The notes under the pieces were generated by a model. The model saw only the letters and a list, made by a program, of their open reading frames with translations. It was not told the origin of the DNA and made no database searches. Of a stretch of 64,000 bases of DNA, positions 1 through 7,719 are shown one piece after another. The translations under genes and the position numbers were made by a program. Numbering within the stretch: the first letter of the stretch is position 1; the number at the start of each line of letters is the position of its first letter. The stretch is from Pseudovibrio japonicus (GTDB lineage Bacteria; Pseudomonadota; Alphaproteobacteria; Rhizobiales; Stappiaceae): NCBI RefSeq assembly GCF_014651595.1, contig NZ_BMXE01000003.1, positions 62,001 to 126,000 on the forward strand, in the 5' to 3' direction.

Positions 1-2
1 AC

Positions 3-569
3 CCGGCAGCGACAATTTCTGCAGGGGCTCTGTTGCTGATTGGTGTTGTTGTGGGCGTGGCTTTCTGGGGTAGTTTCAACTGGTCCATGGAAATGACGAA
101 TACCGAGGAATTCTGTATTGGCTGTCATGAGATGGAAGCCAATGTTTACTCGGAGTATACCGAGACAGCACACTACGCGAACGCATCTGGCGTGCGGGCG
201 ACATGCCCTGACTGCCATGTGCCCAAGGAGTGGGTGCATAAGGTGGTTCGTAAGGTGCAGGCATCCAGAGAGCTTTACCACAAGGCTCTGGGTTCAATTG
301 ATAGCCCCGAGAAGTTTGAGGAGAAACGTCTCGCACTGGCTACTAATGTCTGGACTGCAATGAAGAAGACAGACAGCCGCGAGTGCCGCAACTGTCATGA
401 GTTCAACTCCATGGACTTCGTTCTTCAAGAAGGCCGTGCGTCTGCCGCTCACTCTGATGCATTCAAAGAGGGTAAGACCTGTATTGATTGCCATCAGGGT
501 ATCGCGCACAGCCTGCCAGCCAATGCACTAGAAGCTTACAAAGAAAACGTTTCTGCTGTTTACGACTAG
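3..569 (+). CDS. napC: NapC/NirT-family membrane-anchored tetraheme cytochrome c (5' end outside window)
   Basis: Four CxxCH haem sites are visible in order: CIGCH, CPDCH, CRNCH and CIDCH. A hydrophobic N-terminal anchor precedes them (reading frame open from base 3). The text around the motifs (TNTEEFCIGCHEM, ATCPDCHVPKEW, SRECRNCHEF, CIDCHQGIAH) is typical of NapC, the quinol dehydrogenase that passes electrons from the membrane quinol pool to periplasmic nitrate reductase NapAB. The family is about 200 residues, so only a few N-terminal residues are missing. The true start lies upstream of base 1; the first possible start inside the window is a TTG at 33. A strong terminator follows directly, so this is the last gene of its operon. 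A NirT or TorC-like cytochrome is the alternative, because the partner reductase is not visible. Confidence 0.88.
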   Translation, partial: PAATISAGALLLIGVVVGVAFWGSFNWSMEMTNTEEFCIGCHEMEANVYSEYTETAHYANASGVRATCPDCHVPKEWVHKVVRKVQASRELYHKALGSIDSPEKFEEKRLALATNVWTAMKKTDSRECRNCHEFNSMDFVLQEGRASAAHSDAFKEGKTCIDCHQGIAHSLPANALEAYKENVSAVYD

Positions 570-594
570 GTTTTAGGTTCAAATCTGAGACTAC

Positions 595-641
595 AGAGCT
601 GCCCACCTATGAGTATTCTTGAAGGTGGGCAGCTCTTTTTG
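595..641 (+). terminator. Rho-independent terminator after napC
   Basis: A perfect 14-bp stem (595-608 with 623-636) encloses a 14-nt loop and is followed by a run of five T. It ends the cytochrome operon and separates it from the photolyase operon. Confidence 0.9.
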
Positions 642-741
642 TTTCTTCTGGGCTGGTTTCCCTAATACTCGGGTATGGTCTCCCTGCAGGCACCCCCCTA
701 CCATTCGGCCTGCTTGCTGATGGGGTGAAGGGGAACTTTGA

Positions 742-2274
742 ATGCGACTTCGTTTGGTTCTTGGGGATCAGTTGAGTTTCGCTCTCTCTAGTCTGGAAGA
801 CGTGCAGCCGGGGGATGACATCATCCTGATGGCTGAGGTGCGGGAAGAGGCAACTTATGTTCGTCATCACAAGAAGAAGATTGCGTTCCTGTTCTCAGCT
901 ATGCGGCACTTTGCGGAAGAGCTGACCGCTCAAGGGCACTGCGTTGATTACGTGCGCTACGATTGCGCGGAGAATACGGGGAGTCTGTTTGGTGAAGTGC
1001 GCAGGATGGTGGCGGCTCGCGCGGTGACTGAAGTTGTTGTGACGAAGCCCGGAGAGTACCGGCTTTTGCATGACATGGAAGACTGGGGGAGGCGGCTGGG
1101 CATACCGGTGGAGCTGCGTGAGGATGACCGGTTCATATGTAGCTGCGACGACTTTCAGGCGTGGGCGTCTGGCCGGAAGAGTTTACGGCTGGAGCATTTT
1201 TACCGCGAGATGCGGCGGCGCCATATGATCCTGATGGATCATGAGCAACCATTGGGTGGGCAGTGGAATTTCGATCATGACAACCGCAAGCGTGCGCCGG
1301 AGGACTTGGAGGTGCCGGCTCCGTACTTTGCAAAGCCTGATGCAATCACGGAGGAGGTGCTGGCGCTTGTTTCTGAGCACTTCTCTGAGCATTTCGGAGA
1401 TCTGCAGCCGTTTGCTCTGGCGGTTACCCGTAAGGAGGCGCTTCAGGCTCTGGACAGGTTTGTGGTGGAGCGTCTTGGCAAATTCGGGGACTATCAGGAT
1501 GCTATGGTGCAGGACGAAGCCTGGATGTTTCACAGTCACCTCAGCTTCTACCTGAATTGCGGTTTGTTGCTGCCGCTTGAGTGTGTGCGTGCTGCCGAGA
1601 GGGCGTATTTTAAAGGGATTGCACCGCTGAACTCGGTTGAGGGTTTTATTCGGCAAATTGTGGGGTGGAGGGAGTTTATTCGCGGGATCTACTGGCTTTC
1701 TATGCCAGACTATGCTGAGGCAAACTATCTGGAGGCTTCACGGGATCTGCCTGAGTTTTACTGGAGTGGTGAGACGGAAATGAACTGTTTGCGCCAGTGC
1801 ATTCAGGAGACCAAGAGGAACGCATATGCCCACCACATTCAGCGTCTGATGGTTATTGGGAACTTCTCGCTGCTTGTGGGGTTGATGCCGAAACAGGTGA
1901 GTGAGTGGTACCTATCGGTTTATGCCGACGCCTATGAGTGGGTGGAGCTGCCCAATGTGATGGGCATGATCCTTTTTGCAGATGGTGGATTGTTTGCCTC
2001 AAAACCTTATGCAGCCAGTGGGGCCTACATCAACAGAATGTCGAATTACTGCGATGACTGCTGCTATTCTCCTACCGCTAAGAGCGGGGAGAGTGCGTGT
2101 CCCTTCAATTATCTTTACTGGGATTTCTTGGCGCAAAACGAGGGGAAACTGAGAGGCAATCCAAGAGTCTCAATGGTGTACCGCAGCTGGGACAAAATGG
2201 ATGCCGCCCGGAAGGAGGAGGTCAGACGCGACAGTCGCCGGTTCCTTGCGCAACTTGATACGAAGCATGCATAA
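742..2274 (+). CDS. FeS-type bacterial (6-4) photolyase / CryPro family protein
   Basis: The 510-residue product begins with the dinucleotide-like fold typical of the DPRP family (RLVLGDQLS) and ends with a helical FAD-binding half. Cysteines at 349, 437, 440 and 453 match in spacing the four ligands of the [4Fe-4S] cluster in Agrobacterium PhrB (350, 438, 441, 454), which repairs (6-4) photoproducts in light. The role is therefore light-driven DNA repair, or blue-light sensing as in Rhodobacter CryB, in the cytoplasm. The ATG is preceded by a GGGGA-like ribosome site. It lies 45 bp upstream of the SDR gene and is probably co-transcribed with it. A photolyase is part of the RpoE-ChrR singlet-oxygen response of Rhodobacter sphaeroides, which fits the rpoE-chrR pair 5 kb away. 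However, I see no TGATCC-type ECF promoter directly upstream. Confidence 0.9.
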   Translation: MRLRLVLGDQLSFALSSLEDVQPGDDIILMAEVREEATYVRHHKKKIAFLFSAMRHFAEELTAQGHCVDYVRYDCAENTGSLFGEVRRMVAARAVTEVVVTKPGEYRLLHDMEDWGRRLGIPVELREDDRFICSCDDFQAWASGRKSLRLEHFYREMRRRHMILMDHEQPLGGQWNFDHDNRKRAPEDLEVPAPYFAKPDAITEEVLALVSEHFSEHFGDLQPFALAVTRKEALQALDRFVVERLGKFGDYQDAMVQDEAWMFHSHLSFYLNCGLLLPLECVRAAERAYFKGIAPLNSVEGFIRQIVGWREFIRGIYWLSMPDYAEANYLEASRDLPEFYWSGETEMNCLRQCIQETKRNAYAHHIQRLMVIGNFSLLVGLMPKQVSEWYLSVYADAYEWVELPNVMGMILFADGGLFASKPYAASGAYINRMSNYCDDCCYSPTAKSGESACPFNYLYWDFLAQNEGKLRGNPRVSMVYRSWDKMDAARKEEVRRDSRRFLAQLDTKHA

Positions 2275-2319
2275 TCTGATATCAAGCTAGTGACGTATAG
2301 GAATCAGTTGGGGGGCGTT

Positions 2320-3072
2320 ATGTCAGAAAATAAAAAGCTTGTATGGATTATTGGGGCGAGTTCCGGGATCGGGGAAAGTCTTGTTCCGTTGTATGCGGGT
2401 GCCGGATGGCGGGTAGTGGTTAGTGCGCGTAATGAGCAAAAGCTGCAGGCGCTTGCTCAGGATAATGAGAATACCGAGAGTGTGCCACTTGATGTGACAG
2501 ATGGAGCACAGGTTGCTGCGGCTCTTGATCGTTTTCAGCAAAGGGATGAGGTGCCGGATCTGACAGTGTTTTGCTCAGGTATTTACTATCCGGGTGGTAT
2601 CAAGATGCTGACAGAAGAATTCAGTGTTGCTTCCATGGATACAAATTATCAGGGCGCTGTGCGGGTGATTGCCGGGTTGTTCCCGTTGCTCAAAAAGAAA
2701 GGCTCAGGGCATATCGCAATCATCAGTTCGTTGAGTGCTTATAGCGGTCTTCCTAATGCAGTCTGTTACGGACCAACGAAAGCGGCGCTGAACAACCTGT
2801 GCGAGAGCTTGAAGCCCGAGTTTGATAAAGCGGGACTTCACCTGACGACCATTAATCCCGGCTTTGTTAAAACGCCGATGACGGATCAGAACAAATTCCC
2901 CATGCCGTTTATTGTGACCGCAGAGCATGCTGCACAGAAAATCTTTAAAGGACTTCAAACACGTAAATTCGAAGTATTCTTTCCGTCTTTCCTTGGGTTT
3001 GTCCTGAAGTTCCTGCGCGTCCTGCCATACGCTCTTTATTTCCCAATTGCCAAAAGGATAACGAAGCAATGA
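2320..3072 (+). CDS. SDR-family NAD(P)-dependent oxidoreductase
   Basis: This is a 250-residue classical short-chain dehydrogenase. It has the cofactor loop GASSGIG near residues 12-18, a Ser in IISSLSA, and the catalytic Tyr-Lys in YGPTK. The C-terminus is hydrophobic and basic (LPYALYFPIAKR), suggesting membrane association, as in SDRs acting on lipids or sterol-like substrates. I chose the ATG at 2320 because a GGGGGG ribosome site sits just upstream; an in-frame GTG at 2290 is less likely. It lies between the photolyase and the NTF2-like gene, overlapping the latter by 4 bp (ATGA), so translation is coupled. SDRs accompany RpoE-regulated lipid genes in related bacteria, so a role in membrane or lipid oxidation damage is a reasonable inference. 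The substrate is unknown. Confidence 0.82.
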   Translation: MSENKKLVWIIGASSGIGESLVPLYAGAGWRVVVSARNEQKLQALAQDNENTESVPLDVTDGAQVAAALDRFQQRDEVPDLTVFCSGIYYPGGIKMLTEEFSVASMDTNYQGAVRVIAGLFPLLKKKGSGHIAIISSLSAYSGLPNAVCYGPTKAALNNLCESLKPEFDKAGLHLTTINPGFVKTPMTDQNKFPMPFIVTAEHAAQKIFKGLQTRKFEVFFPSFLGFVLKFLRVLPYALYFPIAKRITKQ

Positions 3073-3506
3073 CCGACAAAGCGGACCTGAACACAGCAGC
3101 GCGGAAGTATGCCGCTTTCTTTGAACAGGTTACGCTGGAACGTGTGAAAGACGTTCATGAGCTCATCAGCGATGATGTGCACTTCATTGATCCGTTTAAT
3201 GATGTCAAAGGCCGGGCCAATTTCGAGAAGGTCTTTGACAAGATGTATGAGGATGTGCAGGAGCCGCGGTTCAAAATCCTTGATCTGGCATGGTCGGGTG
3301 ATCTTTGCTTCATGCGCTGGGATTTTGCCTGCAAGCAAAAGACGCTCGGCAACTGGAGTTTCCGAGGTATCTCTGAAGTGCATTTTGATAAGGATGCAAA
3401 GGCTTGTGCGCACTACGATTATTGGGATGCTTCGCGGCATTTTTACCGCAAACTCCCTGTTATCGGTGCGATTATCAGGTGGGTTGCCGCGCGCGCTGCG
3501 ATCTAA
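3069..3506 (+). CDS. NTF2-like / SnoaL-fold protein
   Basis: The 145-residue product has the pattern of the nuclear transport factor 2-like alpha+beta barrel: an N-terminal helix, the segment DVHFIDPFNDVKG, the segment MRWDFACK, and the strand-rich end HYDYWDASRHFYRKLP. This fold often forms small enzymes or ligand-binding partners for hydrophobic substrates. Its start overlaps the SDR stop (ATGA), so the two are made together, and it may act on or bind the SDR's substrate. It ends 38 bp from the convergent fatty-acid gene. No catalytic residues can be assigned with confidence. Confidence 0.72.
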   Translation: MTDKADLNTAARKYAAFFEQVTLERVKDVHELISDDVHFIDPFNDVKGRANFEKVFDKMYEDVQEPRFKILDLAWSGDLCFMRWDFACKQKTLGNWSFRGISEVHFDKDAKACAHYDYWDASRHFYRKLPVIGAIIRWVAARAAI

Positions 3507-3544
3507 GTGTCTTTGTTGGGCCGGACTGGCTCAACTGTCGCTGA

Positions 3545-4789
3545 TTAATGCGGCTTTTTAATTTGAAAAAGGCCGACATCGATTGTGCCTTGTGCAAACC
3601 CTGCCTCGCAATAAGCCAGATAATAGTGCCACATGCGCTTGAAGCGGTTATCGTAACCGAGCTTGGCTATCTCCGGCCAGTTCTGGAAGAAGGATTTCCT
3701 CCAGATTGCCAGAGTTTGCTCATAGTCAGCGCCGAAGAATTCCTGCGTCACCAATTCCAAATCTTGTTGCTCGATCTGCCGTGCAAGCTCACGCGGTGAG
3801 GGAAGCAGCCCTCCCGGGAAGATATAGTGCTGGATGAAGTCAACGTTCTTGCGGTAGGTGCGAAACTTGTCATCAGCAATGAGGATTGACTGGATCACCG
3901 CTGTTCCACCGGGTTTCAGGCGTGCTTTCAGTTTTTCGAAATAGCCGGACCAATTTTCTTCCCCGACCGCTTCGATCATCTCAATGGAGACGATTGCATC
4001 GTATTGACCCTCGGTTTCGCGGTAGTCCCGTAGTTCCAATGAGGCACTGCCTTTTGTTTGCTGCGCCTGAAGTCGGGCTTGAGCGAATTTGAGCTGTTCC
4101 TGTGAGAGCGTGATGCCGTGCACATGGCGTCCTGCTTGACAGGCGTGTTCGGCAAAGCCGCCCCAACCGCATCCTATTTCGAGGATTTTCTGATCGGGCC
4201 GAGTCTGTGTCAGTTGCAAGACGTGCGCATATTTTCTGCGCTGTGCTTGTTCCAGTGTTTCATGCTTTTGAAGCTTGTAGGCGGACGAGTAGGTCATGGT
4301 CTTATCCAGCCACTGACTATAAAAGTTATTCCCAAGATCGTAGTGGTACGCGATGTTGCGTTTACTTCCGCTCAGTGTGTTTGAGTTTGCCAGATGACGC
4401 AGGCGTGCAATTGCTCTTGATAGAGTACCGCGCTGTGAGGTCGACTGAATGACGTGTTTGTTGGCAACCAATAAGTCGAACAAAGAACGCAGGTCGTTGC
4501 ATTGCCAATCTTCTTCCAGATATCCTTCTGCCAGCGCGAGTGAACTGCCAGAGAGAAGCCTCCACAAAAGGCGGGTGCGTAAGATCGTTACGGTCACAAC
4601 CGGACCAGTACCTGACTGGTTGCCATAGGAGAGCATTCGTCCATTTGGGAGGATTATGCCCAGATGGCCCTGTGTGAGGTTAAGGAGCAGACGGTCCAGC
4701 AAGGTTTTCCAAAGCTTGGAAGAGAGATCCAGCTCTGTCATCTCCGCGCTGGGCAATGGGCTGAGGGAGGGGGGGTCTCTAAGTGTCAT
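3545..4789 (-). CDS. cfa: Cyclopropane-fatty-acyl-phospholipid synthase family methyltransferase
   Basis: The 414-residue product has the SAM-binding motif ILEIGCGWGGFA, the Cfa segment KRNIAYHYDLGNNFY, and the C-terminal YYLAYCEAGF typical of mycolic/cyclopropane synthases. Such enzymes add a methylene or methyl group across the double bond of membrane unsaturated fatty acids. CfaA is induced by singlet oxygen through RpoE in Rhodobacter sphaeroides, and a related methylase (UfaM) starts furan fatty-acid synthesis there. The chosen ATG (4789) overlaps the DUF1365 gene by 11 bp; a longer in-frame start exists but would run deep into that gene. It is the last gene of a three-gene minus-strand operon behind an ECF-type promoter. 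Cyclopropane versus methyl/furan product cannot be told from sequence. Confidence 0.88.
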   Translation of the reverse strand: MTLRDPPSLSPLPSAEMTELDLSSKLWKTLLDRLLLNLTQGHLGIILPNGRMLSYGNQSGTGPVVTVTILRTRLLWRLLSGSSLALAEGYLEEDWQCNDLRSLFDLLVANKHVIQSTSQRGTLSRAIARLRHLANSNTLSGSKRNIAYHYDLGNNFYSQWLDKTMTYSSAYKLQKHETLEQAQRRKYAHVLQLTQTRPDQKILEIGCGWGGFAEHACQAGRHVHGITLSQEQLKFAQARLQAQQTKGSASLELRDYRETEGQYDAIVSIEMIEAVGEENWSGYFEKLKARLKPGGTAVIQSILIADDKFRTYRKNVDFIQHYIFPGGLLPSPRELARQIEQQDLELVTQEFFGADYEQTLAIWRKSFFQNWPEIAKLGYDNRFKRMWHYYLAYCEAGFAQGTIDVGLFQIKKPH

Positions 4790-5642
4790 GGGTCTCTCCC
4801 TGAGTTTTTCTTGCTGTTTTGCCAGGGCAAATTGTGTGCATGCTGGTGACGATGTCAGCAGGCGGTGGTGGCCGTTTGTAAAAGCGGGCGCCTTTGATCC
4901 AGAGCTTGAGCGCTTCAAAATGGATCAATCCAAGGACCTTTGCCGAGACCTGAAAGTATTGCAAGGCAAGCTTCAGGAGACGTCCGGTTGTGGCCTGTTT
5001 CTGCTTTCCCTGAAAACTCGCGGTTAGGACAGGAGCATTGCCTTGTGTCAGACGGATAATGAGCGAGACATGATCCGTGGGGGGGCGAACAACGAAGTTG
5101 TATTGTCCGGAAAGATCAATAAATGGAGATACATGGAGGTTTTTGGGACAAGCGTGGCGGAAGACCTGTTGGGTGCCCATGGATTGCGATGGTGTTATTT
5201 TGATCGCGTAGTGGTGCATATCTCCAAAGGTGTTTCGAACCTGATAAAGAATGGCTTCCAATCTGTTCTTTGAATAGCAGTAGAACACACTGATTGGATT
5301 GAAGGCGCTTCCCATAAATCTAGGGTAAGCGAGCAGTCGTATCTGTTCGGGAACGTCGGTTATCTGCGCCTGTTGCAACATGTCTTCCACATAGCCGCGC
5401 AACGAAGTGTGGCCTGATTTCATGTGGTCCGTAGGGTAGAAGCTGAACAGGTTGAAGCGATCAACGGAGAGCAGGGGAGACATGTGGTCCACGTTCTGAA
5501 GGCGGTCGATATCGATTAGGAAGCAGACCGCTTTGTAGTTGAGGTTGTGTTTGATCCGGTCATGACGACAGTGCACGACCTTGCCTTGATAGATCGTGAG
5601 TGGTGCGCTGATGGAGTGCTGCTGACGTCCTGTCAGGATCAT
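4779..5642 (-). CDS. DUF1365 family protein
   Basis: The 287-residue product resembles DUF1365 proteins, which nearly always sit between a FAD-dependent amine-oxidase-like gene and a Cfa-like methylase, exactly as here. Recognisable parts are YQGKVVHCRHDRIKH near the N-terminus, the segment HTSLRGYVEDML, and PRFMGSAFNPISVFYCY. Biochemical function is not established as far as I know; the constant company implies a step in modifying membrane fatty acids. The ATG (5642) overlaps the upstream stop as ATGA, so it is translationally coupled to the FAD protein. A longer reading frame upstream would be embedded in that gene and is rejected. Confidence 0.83.
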   Translation of the reverse strand: MILTGRQQHSISAPLTIYQGKVVHCRHDRIKHNLNYKAVCFLIDIDRLQNVDHMSPLLSVDRFNLFSFYPTDHMKSGHTSLRGYVEDMLQQAQITDVPEQIRLLAYPRFMGSAFNPISVFYCYSKNRLEAILYQVRNTFGDMHHYAIKITPSQSMGTQQVFRHACPKNLHVSPFIDLSGQYNFVVRPPTDHVSLIIRLTQGNAPVLTASFQGKQKQATTGRLLKLALQYFQVSAKVLGLIHFEALKLWIKGARFYKRPPPPADIVTSMHTICPGKTARKTQGETHDT

Positions 5643-6979
5643 TCGGCGGCCTCCCGCTGGTTTTGCAGATGCCAGTTGTCCGGCAATCCTATGCGGCCAT
5701 TCGGGCTGTCGCAGTTCCACGGGCGCTCGACGTCGCCAAGTGCTTCGGCCACAGCCAATCCGGCCTGCAACCCATCTTCGTGGAAGCCATAGCCGAGATA
5801 AGCGCCGCAGAACCAGGTGCGCCTTTCGCCCTGAATTTGCCAGAGCTGCCTTTGAGCGGTCAGGGATGTCTGATCGAAGACAGGGTGCGAATACTGGAAG
5901 GTGCGTAGTATGGAGCCTTCAGCTGGGTGGTGGCAGGGATTGAGCGTAACAAACAGATCCTCATTGGTATTCAGGTTCTGGAGTGCATTCATCCAGTAGG
6001 TAACGCAGAGTGCATTGTTGCCCATCTTGTTGCCAATAAAGTTCCATGCGGACCATGTTGCCTTGCGTTTAGGCATGAGGGACTTGTCGCGGTGCAGGAT
6101 CGCGATGTTACGCTGATACCGGATGGAGCCAAGAATTTTCCGTTCTGCGGGGGTGGCATCTCCTTCCTCATTCAAAATTGCGAGGGCCTGATCGGCGTGA
6201 CAGGCCAATACAACGTGGTCGTATGTGGTTCTTTGATTGTTTCTGGAATGGATGGTGACTGATCCAGGCTTGCGCCGAATATCTGAAATACAGGCGTTCA
6301 GGATGACATTGCCGGAGATTTGTGAAGCCAGTTTTTCAACGTAGTTGCAGGAGCCGCCGGAGACAGTGCGCCATTGTGGTCGGTTGCGCAGTTGCAAGAG
6401 GCCGTGGTTGTTGCAAAAGCCTATGAAGGTGCTGAATGGGAATTGAAGCAGTTGCTTTGGAGGCATAGACCAAATGGCTGCTCCCATGGGCAGCAGGTGC
6501 TCGTCGATGAAGGTTGCTGAGTAGCCGTTCTGGTTGAGATAGCTGCCCAGTGTCGTTGACTGGAAGCTGTCATCCTGTGCATGCCTGGGAGCTTCAGTGT
6601 AAAAGCGAAGCGTCTGCGAAATCATTTGAAGGAATTCTGGGCGCAGTGCATTAGACTTTTGAGCGAACAGACCTTTTAGGCCGGTGCCGGAATATTCGCG
6701 TGTTCCTCGATCCAGTGAAACTGCAAAGGACATCTGAGTTTCATTTGTTCGGACACCCAGGTGATTGTAGAGTGCAGTGAGATTGGGATAGGTTTTTTCG
6801 TTGTAGACGATGAAACCTGTATCTACGGAGACTTGATCCGCACCGACTTTTACGTGTTGCGTATTCGCATGACCGCCAAGGCGATCATCCTTCTCGTAAA
6901 GGTCCACATGATGGTTTTTAGAGAGAAGCCAAGCTGCGGATAAACCTGAGATTCCACTCCCAATAACTGCGATTTTCAT
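5639..6979 (-). CDS. FAD/NAD(P)-binding amine-oxidase-like protein (COG2907 type)
   Basis: The 446-residue product opens with the FAD-binding dinucleotide fold IAVIGSGISGLSAAW and, after it, the segment DRLGGHANTQ. The near-C-terminal GAYLGYGFHEDGL is the second FAD contact typical of this group. It is the first gene of the operon FAD protein-DUF1365-Cfa. Members in Rhodobacter are tied to the singlet-oxygen regulon, and one is reported as a fatty-acid desaturase in furan fatty-acid synthesis, so oxidation of methylated membrane fatty acids is a likely role. The start at 6979 has a GGATG-like ribosome site; an ATG nine bases upstream is possible. The ECF-type promoter at 7006-7035 reads directly into it. 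Confidence 0.85.
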   Translation of the reverse strand: MKIAVIGSGISGLSAAWLLSKNHHVDLYEKDDRLGGHANTQHVKVGADQVSVDTGFIVYNEKTYPNLTALYNHLGVRTNETQMSFAVSLDRGTREYSGTGLKGLFAQKSNALRPEFLQMISQTLRFYTEAPRHAQDDSFQSTTLGSYLNQNGYSATFIDEHLLPMGAAIWSMPPKQLLQFPFSTFIGFCNNHGLLQLRNRPQWRTVSGGSCNYVEKLASQISGNVILNACISDIRRKPGSVTIHSRNNQRTTYDHVVLACHADQALAILNEEGDATPAERKILGSIRYQRNIAILHRDKSLMPKRKATWSAWNFIGNKMGNNALCVTYWMNALQNLNTNEDLFVTLNPCHHPAEGSILRTFQYSHPVFDQTSLTAQRQLWQIQGERRTWFCGAYLGYGFHEDGLQAGLAVAEALGDVERPWNCDSPNGRIGLPDNWHLQNQREAAE

Positions 6980-7005
6980 AGCTTTCATCCAATCTAATGT
7001 TTCTC

Positions 7006-7035
7006 TTTTTAGGAGCGTTGATTGGAAACGGATCA
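7006..7035 (-). promoter_or_regulatory. ECF (RpoE/ChrR-type) promoter for the FAD-DUF1365-cfa operon
   Basis: Read on the minus strand: TGATCC (7035-7030), 18 bp, TAAAAA (7011-7006). This fits the RpoE consensus known in Rhodobacter (TGATC at -35, a TAAG/TAAA-like -10). It has the same boxes and the same spacing as the promoter on the opposite strand in front of rpoE. Confidence 0.72.
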
Positions 7036-7052
7036 CCTTAGACGGGAAAAAG

Positions 7053-7082
7053 TGATCCAATTGACAAGCTGTTTGGTAAAAA
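7053..7082 (+). promoter_or_regulatory. ECF (RpoE/ChrR-type) autoregulatory promoter for rpoE-chrR
   Basis: TGATCC (7053-7058), 18 bp, TAAAAA (7077-7082), about 35 bp before the sigma-factor ATG. The -35 boxes of this and the divergent promoter form an inverted pair separated by 17 bp, so the sigma factor would drive both its own gene and the fatty-acid operon. Confidence 0.74.
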
Positions 7083-7116
7083 GGACATGTGACACAACCC
7101 AGCGGTTTGTAGAGCG

Positions 7117-7719
7117 ATGGTTACAATGCAGCTTCAGAATAATGATGGTGACAGTGAAAATTGCCCGACTTCCGCGGAGTTGAGCGCTTTGCTCCAGACT
7201 CTTGGAAAGGATCGTTCCCGGGAGATTTTCCGCGAGCTCTTCGAGTTTTTTGCTCCTCGGCTTAAGACTTACTTTCTGAAAGGTGGAGCGACCTCTGAGC
7301 TTTCGGAGGAATTGATTCAGGAAACTTTTGTCATTGTCTGGCGGAAGGCGGAGATGTTTGATAGCCGCAAGGCGTCAGCGTCGACATGGATCTATACGAT
7401 TGCCCGTAATCTGCGGATAGACCGTTTTCGTAAAGAACGGCGGTATCTTTACAAAGACGATCAGTTTTTTGCCAATGAGATGGTCGAGGAAGAAACGCAG
7501 CTTGATGACCACCATCAAACTCAGTTGAGTGAACGGGTGAAGAAAGTCCTTCCCCTTTTGCCAGCGGAGCAATCCACCATCATCAAACTGGCGTTTTATG
7601 AGGATGCCAGTCACTCGAAGATCGCCCAGCAACTGGAGCTTCCGCTTGGAACGGTTAAATCCCGGATGAGACTGGCACTGGCGCGATTACGTAAACTTTT
7701 GGAAGGGGTGGACTTATGA
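7117..7719 (+). CDS. rpoE: ECF sigma factor, RpoE of the RpoE-ChrR (ECF11) type
   Basis: The 200-residue product has a region 2 (SEELIQETFVIVWRKAEMF, then STWIYTIARNLRIDRFRKE) and a region 4 helix-turn-helix (SKIAQQLELPLGTVKSRMRLAL). Partnership with a ChrR-like anti-sigma gene, overlapping by 4 bp (ATGA), places it in the group that responds to singlet oxygen in photosynthetic and non-photosynthetic alphaproteobacteria. It directs RNA polymerase to TGATCC-N18-TAAA promoters, one of which lies just upstream and another divergent to it. An alternative start at 7126 would shorten it by three residues. Confidence 0.92.
   Translation: MVTMQLQNNDGDSENCPTSAELSALLQTLGKDRSREIFRELFEFFAPRLKTYFLKGGATSELSEELIQETFVIVWRKAEMFDSRKASASTWIYTIARNLRIDRFRKERRYLYKDDQFFANEMVEEETQLDDHHQTQLSERVKKVLPLLPAEQSTIIKLAFYEDASHSKIAQQLELPLGTVKSRMRLALARLRKLLEGVDL

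Noticed and set aside
640-741. ECF (TGATCC) promoter before the photolyase gene
   Set aside because: I looked for it because of the nearby rpoE; no TGATC-like box is present.
3517-3537. Hairpin between the convergent NTF2-like and cfa genes as terminator
   Set aside because: The 8-bp stem has a 5-nt loop but no T run on either strand, so the call is too weak.
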